Assembly (NCBI GenBank): GCA_037127315.1
Contig: JBBBDQ010000352.1
Coordinates: 810,001 to 874,000, forward strand
Length of the DNA: 64,000 nt
Origin: Ascarosepion bandense
Lineage: Eukaryota > Mollusca > Cephalopoda > Sepiida > Sepiidae
Direction of reading: 5' to 3'
This document shows positions 1 through 9,174 of the stretch, in pieces. The stretch's first letter is position 1. Each line of letters starts with the position of its first letter. Position numbers and translations under genes: made by a program. The notes below the pieces were generated by a model that worked only from the letters and a program-made list of their open reading frames with translations, had not been told where the DNA came from and searched no databases.

Positions 1-85
1 TAAAATCAACTTTAAAACAGGAAATAACATATTACATTGCATTTGACTAGATGGTTTTGTTGTCATTTCACGCTATCCCGCGGTG

Positions 86-93
86 TGACGTCA
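86..93. promoter_or_regulatory. CRE-like palindrome TGACGTCA
   Basis: A perfect cAMP-response-element palindrome lies about 150 bases upstream of the ATG at 239, in the only locally CpG-containing stretch of the left edge (CCCGCGG sits just before it). CREB/ATF factors bind this octamer in animals. No TATA box or initiator can be placed with confidence. The promoter role is inferred from position only; a chance octamer is possible. Confidence 0.35.
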
Positions 94-238
94 GAAAACT
101 GCATCGCAAACTTAAGAACTGCGGTTATTATTTTTGGTAACTATTGCCGTTGCCAAGCGGAGTTTTATGTCAACACAAAATAAAATCGTCGGTGATGGTG
201 GATTTTATAATATTTCAGTTTAAACTACCTCTCTGAAG

Positions 239-438
239 ATGGCTCATGTGAGCCGAAAGCTTAGAAGAAAACCAATAAATAATTATCCAAATGTTGGAGA
301 ATTTTTGTCTGTATTTTTAACTGAAATTAAAGCAAAAATACGACGTTTAGAACGGCTCATGATTAAACATAATAGACATTCATTGTCTCTTATATTTAAT
401 AGCATATGTTTAGAAAATTACTTGCTGTCTCTATATAC
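239..438 (+). CDS. Candidate first coding exon of an unrecognised host gene
   Basis: The ATG has a strong Kozak context (A at -3, G at +4) and follows a 238-base region with a CRE-like site. The frame begins MAHVSRKLRRKPINNYPN and continues with a basic stretch (KAKIRRLERLMIKHNRHS) that could form a helix. It stays open to 589, but everything after about 439 is microsatellite translation (YIYIYI), so the real coding part must end earlier, most simply at an unidentified splice donor. I do not recognise the protein and cannot choose a donor. Unlike all other open frames here it is not repeated elsewhere in the window and shows no transposon motif. It could still be a chance frame. Confidence 0.3.
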
Positions 439-466
439 TAAATATATATATATATATATATATAGA

Positions 467-508
<42 letters not shown>

Positions 509-930
509 TGTGTGTGTATATATATATATATAGATGTGTGTGTATATATATATATATATAGATGTGTGTGTATATATATATATATATAGATGTGTGTGTG
601 TATATATATATATATAGATGTGTGTGTATATATATATATATATAGATGTGTGTGTATATATATATATATATAGATGTGTGTGTATATATATATATAGATG
701 TATGTGTGTGTGTATATATAGATAGATGTGTGTGTGTGTATATATAGATAGATGTGTGTGTGTATATATATATAGATAGATGTGTGTGTATATATATGTA
801 GATAGATGTGTGTGTGTGTGTGTATATATATGTAGATAGATGTGTGTGTATGTATATATATATATATATATAGAGAGAGATGTGTGTGTGTGTATGTATA
901 TATATATATATATATAGATGTATGTGTGTA

Positions 931-984
<54 letters not shown>
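439..984. repeat. Compound TA/TG microsatellite with GATGTGTGTG interruptions
   Basis: Runs of (TA)n alternate about a dozen times with short GATGTGTGTG blocks, then end in a pure TA tract just before 985. The regular alternation makes a higher-order unit of roughly 22-33 bases. Such tracts are unstable and often collapse in assembly. It truncates any reading frame coming from the left. Confidence 0.95.
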
Positions 985-987
<3 letters not shown>

Positions 988-2169
988 CAGATAAGATGGT
1001 GTTTAAATCCTCAAAATCACCTTTAAAAATTGGAGGTCATCGAATACTACAGTTCTTAAAAGGAACCATAAATTTTAAGTGAAATTTGTTTGTAGCTGAA
1101 TTTTGGCCTCAGTCCGATAACCACTAATGTAAATGAAAAGATTCACATTATCAAATAAACTGATAATATAAATAATAAAACTATTTCCACCATAAATATG
1201 CCTGGTATAACTCCATAATATATTGCCTATTCAAAGAATAATTTCATATTGATGAAGTCAACTTGTATCTGTGCAAGCTCAGCTGAGAAACTGTAAATAT
1301 CGTCTTTTGATTGCATTCACAGCAATGGAATGTACTATTATTGTGCATTATCATACTGTTATTATTGTTATTTTGCATTTGTCAATGAAGTATAAGTTAA
1401 TGGCAATCAGTACACCAAGCTGTTTGTAACTGTTTAGATCCAGGAAATGGAGAAGAATCATTATTTGCAAGAGATCACATGATAAAACATAGACAAAACA
1501 ATGGTTTCTCTTTTAGGGAATGTGTGTAGGGAAAACATGATATGGAATCTGTTTTGTTATTTTGTTTATTTTAAATGTCTAAGGATACAGTAACTAACCT
1601 CATTTCCAATAATATTATTCTTATATCATTAATAAGCTGTTGACTTTTACTACAGGTATAGTATACATTTATGAAAATTTGTTGTATTTTCTTACCTCAT
1701 TTTATTTAAAGAACACTCTATAAATAGAAATATACAGTGTGCATGTGTGTACACACACACACACACACACTTTTTATTGAAGACAACTGACAAGGTGCAA
1801 AGATTAAGCTTTTCATTCAACTTTTTGGATTCTATGAATTCACTCATGAGCACCTCACATTAAGACAGTTTGTGTTACTGTATAGTCTAGAGCAGGAGTC
1901 GGCAACCTTTTGGAGAATGAGGGCCAAAAAGTTACGTAGAATCATGGAGGAAGACCAAACAGCTATGGCTCCAGTGTCATGGAGAAGAACAATGTTATTA
2001 AATATGTGAATAAATTTTCTATGTGTTTGAAGAAAACAAGGATTCAATATAATTTAATATCTGATGGGAATTTTATTAAAAAAATATTACATCTTAAAAA
2101 TAAATGTTTCGTAAATCAGTACTGAAAAGAAATTCCATTAAAATCGGTTGAAAACACTATTTCATACTG
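985..2169. other. Intergenic, no gene seen
   Basis: AT-rich sequence without a convincing reading frame. It holds a short (CA)n run near 1750-1770 and a possible hAT-type end at 1893. A 67-residue minus-strand frame at 1844-2047 overlaps that putative hAT fragment and shows no recognisable domain. Confidence 0.6.
1893..1945. mobile_element. Possible hAT-type MITE terminus
   Basis: The phrase CAGGAGTCGGCAACCTTTTG resembles the terminal repeat shared by many hAT non-autonomous elements in animals (CAGGGGTCGGCAACCTTT, from memory of the family). The opposite terminus and an 8-bp target duplication are not visible, so this is a remnant at best. Confidence 0.25.
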
Positions 2170-2552
2170 AAAAGTTAAGTATAAACATGGTCAATGTTTA
2201 TTAATAGACCCGAGTATAAACACAGCCAGTGTTTATCAATAGACCTGAGTATAAATATGGGCAATGTTTATCAATAGTGTTGAGTATAAACATGGCCAAT
2301 GTTTACCAATAAACCTGAGTATAAACATGGCCAGTGTTTATCAATAGACCCGAGCATAAACATGGGCAATGATTATCAATAAACCTGAGTACAGACCTGA
2401 GTATAAATGCTGGCAGGTTTTATTAATAGACCTGAGTATAAATGTGGCTAATGTTTAGCTAAGTGTTTATCAGTAGACCCGAGCATAAACATGGGCAATG
2501 ATTATCAATAGACCCGAATACAAACATGGCAAATGTTTATCAATAGATCTGA

Positions 2553-2587
<35 letters not shown>

Positions 2588-2757
2588 CAATGTTTGTCAA
2601 TAGATCCGAGTATAAATATGGCAAATGTTTATCAATAGACCCAGATATTAGCATGTATGTTTATCTATAGACCTGAATATAAACACGGCCAGTGTTTATC
2701 AATAGATATAAGCATGAACATGGTCAATGTTTACTTATAAACTTGAGACTAATTTTT
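2170..2757. repeat. Diverged 35-bp minisatellite
   Basis: About sixteen degenerate copies of a 35-base unit built on GAGTATAAACATGG, CCAATGTTTATCAATAGACC. Copies differ by point changes (ACCCGAG or ACCTGAG junctions) and one copy is interrupted by a TA tract at about 2553-2583. The high divergence indicates an old array. Confidence 0.9.
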
Positions 2758-2945
2758 ACTCACTGATTCATAGTTTATAGGTAAATTCTAATAAGTAAAA
2801 AAAGCGGCAATGCCTGATTGGATGTTTTGTTTAGATCTGAGAAATCCTCAAGACATATTTCCATGAAGGAAACTGATCTGACTAGTTCTTCAACCTGATG
2901 GCCTCTATACATGAACTCAACAGTGCCAGTAAACTTTATCTGGAT

Positions 2946-3217
2946 CAGTCAGTTAAGTGCCATACGTGAAACACGCTTGGGCGATCATGTCTCGAAAGAG
3001 GCATGACTGACGGGACAGAAGATTATCCTGCAGTAGGTTGCCATTGCTTCCTGCGGTAGACTGGTTGCCAGCCAAGGCTATAGAACCCAATCTGTCCTGT
3101 TATTTAACCCATAACTGGAAGGAAGAGACGTAAGTGAATGCAATGAATTCAACTGGAATTCAAACTCGGCTCACCGGTTTCTCGTTTCGAGCCGATATCC
3201 ACTGCACCATACTGGAT
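2946..3217 (-). mobile_element. tRNA-derived SINE (family S)
   Basis: Read on the minus strand, it has an A-box-like GGTGCAGTGGATATCGGCTC and a B-box-like GAGTTTGAATTCC, then a body ending in GGCACTTAACTGACTG. The same body occurs at least eight more times in the window in both orientations. The 5' tRNA-like head carries the internal pol III promoter; movement would depend on a LINE. A stretch containing the usual GATTAATACCTTTCCC is deleted in this copy. Confidence 0.85.
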
Positions 3218-3736
3218 CAAATTACCAATAAACTCTCCCAAAAGATCAAGAAAGACTGCTTCTTTACCACCAAGCAACTCATTTTTTGATTTTACTGGAA
3301 TCTAACCATTCTCTAGTGATGCCAATGGTGCCATCCATATACAAGAAAGCAAAATGAATGAATGATTGTTGGTTGGGTGTTTTGTTTTCATGGCATATCA
3401 ACCTCTGCGGGTCATTTATTGCCAACTAAATTTTTATTGCTGGTAATACTTTTCCTTTCAACAATTTATTGTTGTTTTTTTATAAGTTTTGTGTCTAGTA
3501 ATACTTTTTTCTTTTTAAGTACCAAGATTCATTAGGATTTTTTTTCTAAGGGCAGGGTCCCCAAGTCCTATCCTGTTATTTAATCCATAACTGGAGGGAA
3601 GGGATGGATTAATACCTTTCTCAAGGTACCAGTGCTTAAGTGAATGCAGAGTATTCAACTGGAATTCGAACTCAGTTCACCGATTTCTTTTTCCGAGCCG
3701 ATATCCACTGCACCACAATGCACATCCATCACTAAA

Positions 3737-3855
3737 CACTTACAGCACCTGGTATTCCCAAGCTGTCACCCATCTACGTACTGACCAGGCTCAACGTTGC
3801 TTAACTTTGGTGATCGAGCGAGAACCAGTGTATTCAATGTGATATGGCCATAAGC
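3737..3855 (-). pseudogene. 5S rRNA-like head unit 1 (proximal to tRNA part)
   Basis: 119 bases whose reverse complement follows 5S rRNA from GCTTATGGCCATATCAC to ACCAGGTGCTGTAAG. The internal promoter elements are recognisable: box A (AAGTTAAGCAACG), intermediate element (TAGATGGG) and box C (GTGACAGCTTGGGAATACC). It is joined to the tRNA-like segment by the linker TTTAGTGATGGATGTGC. Changes in helices make a ribosomal role unlikely. Confidence 0.85.
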
Positions 3856-3874
3856 AAGCACATCTGTCACTAAA

Positions 3875-3993
3875 CGCTTACAGCACCTGGTATTCCCAAA
3901 TTGTCACCCATCTAAGTATTGACCAGGCTCGACATTGCTTAACTTCAGTGATCGAGCGAGAACTGGTGTATTCAATGTGATATGGCCATAAGC
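3875..3993 (-). pseudogene. 5S rRNA-like head unit 2
   Basis: 119 bases, exactly 138 bases from unit 1. It reads as 5S rRNA on the minus strand, with box A AAGTTAAGCAATG and a box C changed to GTGACAATTTGGGAATACC. The 19-base spacer matches the linker between the 5S and tRNA parts, so the duplicated unit is 5S plus linker. Confidence 0.87.
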
Positions 3994-4012
3994 AAGCACA
4001 TCTGTCACTAAA

Positions 4013-4131
4013 CGCTTACAGCACCTGGTATTCCCAAGCGATCACCCATCTAAGTACTGACCAAGCTCAACATTGCTTAACTTTGGTGATCGAGCGAGAA
4101 CTGGTGTATTCAACATGATATGGCCAGAAGC
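4013..4131 (-). pseudogene. 5S rRNA-like head unit 3 (distal, 5'-most)
   Basis: 119 bases, again 138 from its neighbour. It starts GCTTCTGGCCATATCATG on the minus strand, so it retains the complete 5' end of 5S rRNA, and keeps GTGATCGCTTGGGAATACC at box C. It abuts the 13-bp flanking repeat, which places the 5' end of the composite element exactly at the 5' end of a 5S gene sequence. Confidence 0.87.
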
Positions 4132-4145
4132 CCAAAATGAATGAA

Positions 4146-4910
4146 AAAAGCCATTTAAAAGACTGAACTAAAATTATTTTATATCAACTTTTGTTTCACT
4201 CAAATCTCTTTCAAAAGCTGAGAAGCTTCTAAAATCATTTCAGTCATGGAAAATTCCCAAGTTGCATTATATTAGGTGTGTGCAAATGTTTCCAGTATTT
4301 TTTTTTTAACAAGAACAGATAATTACATTTTTTTTAACAAAAAAAGGGAGTGCTATGTAAACTTATACACACACCTTATATGTCTAACTTTAATATCTTT
4401 ATGTAATGTGAATCTCTTTCTAGAATTTGAGTTATCATTCTACCAAAAAACAAATAAAAAACTATGTAAAACATTTGATGTCATCCTACCAAAAAATGTT
4501 GAGAACCTTGTATTCAAAACAAATGTGTTTTAATAAGAATAGCAGTTAAAAAGACCATATTGCCCTGAATTAAACAGAAACAGCTGATATTTTGGGATGA
4601 AAATGAGGAAAGTAAGCTTTGAGAATATAACACTCACAGGACATTAAATTAGTGAGTTTGTGCAAATGGATAGAGGAAAAAGATCTATAAAGATGAAAAG
4701 CGAATCCTAAAGAATAAAATAACTCTGATCAACAGAAGATAAGAAAATCACGATTTCTCACATTTTGAAGGGACGAATCAAATGAATTATAACTAATATT
4801 AGTCGCATCAGATTAAGTGCTTCACCTCATTTTTTGAGTTGTCACATGATTTCAACACTCATATTTCTACAATTTTTTAAAGAAAGATAAAGTTTCCTGT
4901 TCTTAAATAT
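4146..4910. other. Intergenic, nothing recognised
   Basis: AT-rich sequence with poly(T) stretches. The open frame at 4276-4533 is low-complexity, lysine- and asparagine-rich, and has no motif; I treat it as chance. Confidence 0.6.
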
Positions 4911-5009
4911 TCTTCTGCTCCAATGAACTTAGATCACTGGTGCCCCCTAGGTATGAATTTACACGAGCTACTAGATTAGAAACTAGGTCCCACCCTTTTA
5001 CAGTGAATA
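4911..5009 (+). pseudogene. CR1/Jockey-type LINE fragment
   Basis: Translates to a short piece of the conserved C-terminal region of the LINE reverse transcriptase protein seen elsewhere here (CSNELRSLVPPRYEFTRATR). It aligns with 32887-32985. No flanking LINE sequence remains on either side. Confidence 0.75.
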
Positions 5010-5259
5010 TATCTTACTGTTGTAATGGAAGAACCTGTCTTCCCCAGTAGTGGACTGTCACCCATTATAAATACATCATGCAGTAGATTACGTGTGAGCT
5101 GATGACTGGAAGATGACCAGGAATGGGCAGAAGTACTTTACGCTCCATTTTTTGTACATAGTGACTATTGTGTGGACTCTTAATATTTGTACCTCTAGTA
5201 CAATAAACTTTATTGTTGGTTTAATCATGTGTTCCTTAGTCTTTACCACTCGCACTAAC

Positions 5260-5454
5260 CACTTATTTGTTTGTATCGTATTTTCCCGACACAACACTAT
5301 TCACACATGCTTAGAATATTGCTACTTTTTATAGTTTGGTAATCCTGCTGTATATTTAGAGATTCTTGATAAAATCCAAAAAAAGAATCATCAATATCTG
5401 ACCTGTTGTCTTGACTTCAGCCACTTTCCCATTGTTGCAAAGTTGTTTCCAGCT
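5260..5454 (+). pseudogene. Degraded CR1-type LINE C-terminal fragment
   Basis: The frame holds HTCLEYC and, after a shift, LDKIQKKN, matching the conserved CIEYCCHIWSGAP and LDKIQRRI blocks of the better copies at 32.7 kb and 40.5 kb. The last 113 bases (5342-5454) recur beyond the neighbouring SINE. Confidence 0.7.
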
Positions 5455-5459
5455 CCAAA

Positions 5460-5756
5460 TGTGCGTTGTGGTACAGTGGACATCAGCTCAGAACAACAAA
5501 TCGGAGAGCCAAGTTTGTATTCCTTGCATTCACTTATGCACAAATACTTTTGGGAAAGGTGTTAATTCGTCTCTTTTCTAAGGTGAAATAATAGGACAGA
5601 GTGGGTTCTATAGCTTTGGCTGGCAACCAGTCTACTGCAGAAAGCAATGGCAACCTACTGTGGTGGGATAATCTTCTGCTCAGTCAGTCATATCTTGATG
5701 TCTCTTTCGAGACATGATTGCCCAAAGCGTGTATTATGTATGGCACTTAGCTCACT
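5460..5756 (+). mobile_element. tRNA-derived SINE (family S)
   Basis: Begins with TGTGGTACAGTGGACATC (A-box region), has the B-box region AGCCAAGTTTGTATTCC and ends in GGCACTTAGCTCACTG. Nearly full length. It is flanked by 113-base direct repeats of LINE-derived sequence (5342-5454, 5758-5869). Confidence 0.85.
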
Positions 5757-5757
5757 G

Positions 5758-5905
5758 ATCCTGCTATATATTTAGAGATTCTTGATAAAATACAAAAAAG
5801 AATCATCAATATCTGACCTGTTGTCTTGATTTCAGCTGCTTTCCTATTGTTGCAAAGTTGTTTCCCAGCACCTTTTCTATAATTAATTTCATGGTAATTG
5901 TTCAG
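5758..5905 (+). pseudogene. Second half of the split CR1-type LINE fragment
   Basis: Repeats 5342-5454 (ATCCTGCTATATATTTAGAG onwards) and then continues further into LINE sequence corresponding to the CLFYKYFHG block. It follows the SINE directly, so the SINE sits between duplicated copies of the same LINE segment. Confidence 0.7.
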
Positions 5906-6056
5906 TTGAGCTCTTAGATAGGGTACCTAGAATTTATGAATTTAATCAAAATACTAGACTGGTAGTGGGGGTTTTGGTAATTTACACTTGAGTTGGCAAG
6001 ATGTAATCATAAGTTCTATGCTCATAGATGCTTTTCTTACACTTTTCATTTTAGAA

Positions 6057-6133
6057 TTGGAGTAGATAGACTTTAATTGGAGTAGATAGACTTTAATTGG
6101 AGTAGATAGACTTTAATTGGAGTAGATAGACTA
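6057..6133. repeat. Four 20-bp tandem units
   Basis: TTGGAGTAGATAGACTTTAA is repeated with three identical units followed by a variant that runs into SINE-T. The same AGTAGATAGA sequence is found at the 5' end of the SINE-T copy at 13.4 kb, so the expansion involves the element's own 5' end. Confidence 0.9.
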
Positions 6134-6312
6134 AACTATCGCCCGGGTCACACTCCACCCACGTCTATTGAACAGGTGTAGAGGCTCATCTCTTGTTCCC
6201 TGTTTAGGATGTGGTTTCCGGTTTTCTCTTTTCCAATCTTTTCACTCTTACATAGCCCCCTGCACATCAGTGGCGTTACCACATTGCTTGGGGTGATATG
6301 ATTAAAAAAACA
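6125..6312 (+). mobile_element. SINE-T: short element sharing the LINE 3' tail
   Basis: A ~190-base element beginning CTATCGCCC with a B-box-like GGGTCACACTCC at 6145-6156 and ending in a tail (CCCTGCACATCAGTGGCG then TTGCTTGGGGTGATATGATT) followed by an A-rich run. That tail is the one carried by the CR1-type LINE copies at 12.8, 33.3, 36.6 and 37.4 kb. Other copies: 13212 (minus) and 53395 (minus). No clear A box, so tRNA origin is likely but not proven. Confidence 0.8.
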
Positions 6313-6499
6313 AAACAAACTTCTGGCTTAATGTTTTCCAGTCAAAAATTTCAATGCAATGTCAGTTGTTACCTGATCTCTTCCTGCTCACTCTTCTATT
6401 GTTTTTGCTCCTTACTAATGTTTCTGTTTTCTAATTCTTCTACACCCAGTAATTCCTTCTGTCTTAGTGTTTTTATTGCCTTGCTTGGGGTGAATTCGA
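6313..6499. other. T-rich sequence between SINEs with a LINE-tail scrap
   Basis: Mostly pyrimidine-rich. GCCTTGCTTGGGGTGA at about 6480 is a scrap of the shared LINE tail and is joined directly to the next SINE. The 113-residue frame at 6298-6639 merely runs through these repeats. Confidence 0.6.
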
Positions 6500-6808
6500 G
6501 TATGAAATTTTGGATATCGGCTCGGAATGAGAAATCGGGGAACCGAGTTCGAATTCCAGTTGAATTCCTTGCATTCACTTATGCGCAAATACCCTTGGGA
6601 AAGGTATTAATCCGTTTCTTCCCTCCAATTATGGGTTAAATAATAGTACAGATTGGGTTCTATAGCCTTGGTCGGCAACCAGTCTACCGCAGAAAGTAAT
6701 GGCAACCTACTGCGGGATAATCTTCTGCCCAGTCAGTTGTGTCTCTTTCGAGACATGATCGGCCAAAGCGTGTATCGCGCATGGCACTTAACTGACTGAA
6801 CCCTAACC
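6500..6808 (+). mobile_element. tRNA-derived SINE (family S), near full length
   Basis: Contains GGATATCGGCTCGG and the B-box region GAGTTCGAATTCC, the GGTATTAATCCG block, the GGGATAATCTTCTGCCC block and the end GGCACTTAACTGACTG. The 3' end runs into AACCCTAACCCTAAC. The sequence is one of the least diverged members here. Confidence 0.88.
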
Positions 6809-7172
6809 CTAACACATGAAACTTGACTACAAAAGTTTAAGCTGGGATTATAAATGTTAAAAAAATGCTTTTCTGGACATTATAAATTACAGTTAATCAT
6901 TGACATTTGTTAATTTAACTTTTTCCTTCTATAGTTGAGACTCTTTCATAAATTTATAAATAAAAAAAAAATTGTTTTCATAGTTATTTTTTAAAATATG
7001 TTAAATAATAAATATTGCATTATTGTTGCTTCACATATTTTTTATGAATTATTCTTGTAAATAAGTAATCTAATAAATAATATTTAATGTTTATGTTAAT
7101 TCTTAAAATAATGTATAAATCTAGTCTTAATTTATTTATTAAAATAGCCGTCTATGTTTCTGAGATGAGGTA
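6809..7172. other. AT-rich, nothing recognised
   Basis: Very AT-rich with short A and T runs. The 60-residue frame starting at 7087 runs into the next fold-back element and is not considered coding. Confidence 0.6.
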
Positions 7173-7655
7173 TTGTAATTATTTATATTGTTCAGACGGT
7201 TGGCTTATTTATGATGCTTTTGTCATTGTGCACTCCAACCGTATTCAGGTGATTGGAATTTTGAACTGAGCCCTTTGTTTTCATTACTGAGGTAGATTGT
7301 TCTCGTTTCATGATTCATGCTACTTCTGGATGTCTTAGTTATCTCTATTTAACTCTTACTCCTCAAGGACACATGGCCCAGTGGATAAAAGTGTTGACTT
7401 GACCCAAAGTTTAGAGTTCAATACCTGGCTACAGCAATGGTGAACAAAAAAAAAACTTAGAGACTTGTGTTAAATAGAAATAACTAAGACATCAAAAGTG
7501 GCATGACTTCTGGAACAAAAACAATCTACCCCAGTGATCAGTGTTCAGTTTAAAATTCCAATCACACAAGGAAGGTTGGAAAATACAATGGTTGAATCAT
7601 GATAAATATGGCAACGAAGATGAAGACAGCAGTCCAAACAATGTAAACAATTAAC
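7173..7655 (+). mobile_element. Fold-back element: tRNA-like core between Penelope-type arms
   Basis: Two diverged inverted arms (about 7173-7352 and 7469-7655) enclose a ~115-base core. The core has an A box TGGCCCAGTGG (7374-7384) and a B box GTTCAATACC (7416-7425) at tRNA-like spacing. The arms carry degenerate versions of a hammerhead-ribozyme-like motif (CACCTGAA then a stem then AAA), better preserved at 11272-11304. Penelope-like elements are known to carry hammerhead motifs in their terminal regions. The outward structure (antisense arm, tRNA-like core, sense arm) recurs at 10848-11156. Function unknown. Confidence 0.65.
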
Positions 7656-8384
7656 AGTAACCATAAAAGCTTACTGCATAAGACATCAATAAAATGGTGG
7701 TTGGGAATAACAGTATATCAACAAGTACAAAACTCACATGCTTTGTGAACTAGATACAGTGCCACTGAACTGCTGGTCATTATAATCATTCTCTACCATT
7801 TTCTCCAATAGTGTCCATATATTTAAGAGGATAAGGAACATCCCATTACCATGTATAGGTAGGTATACAACAATAATAAAAATAGTTTTTTAACAAAAAA
7901 TTATTAAAGGCATATATAGTAATTGTGGTGTCAAAAGATAAACCCTCTTTACGACAGACTAATTTTTATGGAACATTTGTTAAACTTTGCCATTTTTTCT
8001 TTGATTCAGAAAATTTTCATGACTTGTTCACAGGTTGATTATATATTGTTGAATGTCTTTTGAGCACTTTCAGTTTTAATAAACATTTATCAAATATTTT
8101 TGTAGTTTAATAAAGGTGTGCCTATAAGTATGTCTTGTGTTTCTTGGATATTGTCTTCATATATCAGTGAGTGTCAGGTTAAGGTTTCTCAGTGCCATAT
8201 TTAGCATCACGAGATGCTGAAAATTTATTTGCCCGCACACTGGTTAGTAAAATAAGAGACATTACAATTAACAGTCTCCAAAGGCATCCATTACTTCCAC
8301 CTCCCTAACTATCAAATCTCAAGAAACACAGGAAATATATTCACACGACTTGAGGGTATTGCAATGCCTAATAATATTAGCCAT
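7656..8384. other. Intergenic, nothing recognised
   Basis: No repeat family, RNA gene or convincing reading frame identified. Confidence 0.6.
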
Positions 8385-8830
8385 TTTTCTACAAAGAAAC
8401 ATTTGATATTCATTGACTGAGAAGCCAGTACTGCTTTCAGATAAGACTTATAAAATCTTTTTTTTTTAAAACAAATTTTTCAGGAAAAAAATTTTTCAAG
8501 TCCAATAGATGTTATTTGTTTTTCCAGTGCTGATGAGGGTTTCCTTCCTAATTTTTATTTGAAGTTGTGTGGAAGATCAGCATCATAATTATATCATTAT
8601 TTTTTCTTTAAGTTAAATGTGCTATCCATTTTAATTGTTGCTGCTGTTGGTAGTCATCAAGGGATGTGGTTACTGTACTGAGGTTGTGATTGTGTAGCAC
8701 CAGTCATGCACTACTCGCTCAAAGCCTTTTTTAATCAAAGATCTTCAAAAGTAGTCATATACAGCTAAAAGTGTTGATATTTCTAAATGGGTTTGTCACT
8801 ATTTATAACATCCATATAATCTAAGACTAT
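8385..8830 (+). repeat. Fragment of dispersed repeat X
   Basis: Matches in sense the sequence at 29.9-30.5 kb and 27.3 kb (phrases such as TTTTTCAGGAAAAA, GATGAGGGTTTCCTTCCTAA, GTGCTATCCATTTTAATTGT). Repeat X has no recognisable coding region and occurs in several places and both orientations. Confidence 0.75.
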
Positions 8831-9174
8831 TTAAGAAGATTTTGGTTTTGTAGCAAGTTGGGAAAAATTACCCTTGGAACTGCCTATTCTGTGTTCAATT
8901 GCATTTTATTTTGTACTAAATTTATTATAACTGATCTATACGCTGTGGTATCTGAAGTGTTTAATATTTACTGGTTACGTATTCTGAATTTTTAAGATCG
9001 ATTCATAGTCTATGTCATCACTGTTTTAATTCCAATTCTAGATCACAGTTACTGTTCTAGGAAAGGTTTATGTTGAATCCTGTTTCTTAGAACACTTGAT
9101 AAATGTTGATTTTCAGTTCAAGATCATTCTTATCTCGAACTTAAATACTTATGTCATCAGCATCACTCCCCTCA
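8831..9174. other. Intergenic, possible repeat X continuation
   Basis: AT-rich. CTATACGCTGTGGTATC near 8936 faintly resembles a repeat X segment (ATACATTGTGGTATTTTAG at 31.2 kb). No gene seen. Confidence 0.45.

Larger units (their letters stand above)
3363..4132 (-). mobile_element. Composite 5S-tRNA SINE with three tandem 5S heads
   Basis: On the minus strand the order is three 5S rRNA-like units, a tRNA-like segment (A box GGTGCAGTGGATATCGG, B box GTTCGAATTCC), a body with GGACTTGGGGACC and a tail ending near ACCCAACCAACAATC. The whole block is flanked by the direct repeat CAAAATGAATGAA (3350-3362 and 4133-4145), consistent with a target-site duplication of a single insertion. A second copy with the same body lies at 39241. 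Chimeric 5S-tRNA heads are known in SINEs such as AmnSINE1; three 5S units in one insertion are unusual. The triplication could have happened before or after insertion. Confidence 0.88.

Noticed and set aside
3737..4131. Three functional 5S rRNA genes in tandem
   Set aside because: Spacer is only 19 bases and equals the SINE linker, the block is inside a target-site duplication with a SINE body, and the units differ from each other at many positions.
4276..4533. Small secreted protein frame (85 residues)
   Set aside because: Low-complexity AT-driven composition, no signal-peptide pattern, no supporting context.
7369..7430. Genuine tRNA gene
   Set aside because: A and B boxes are present but no acceptor or anticodon stems can be paired; the segment is repeated with the same flanks at other loci.
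8527..8545. CTGATGAGGGTTTCC as ribozyme core
   Set aside because: No GAAA box follows at suitable distance, and the sequence is an internal part of repeat X copies.
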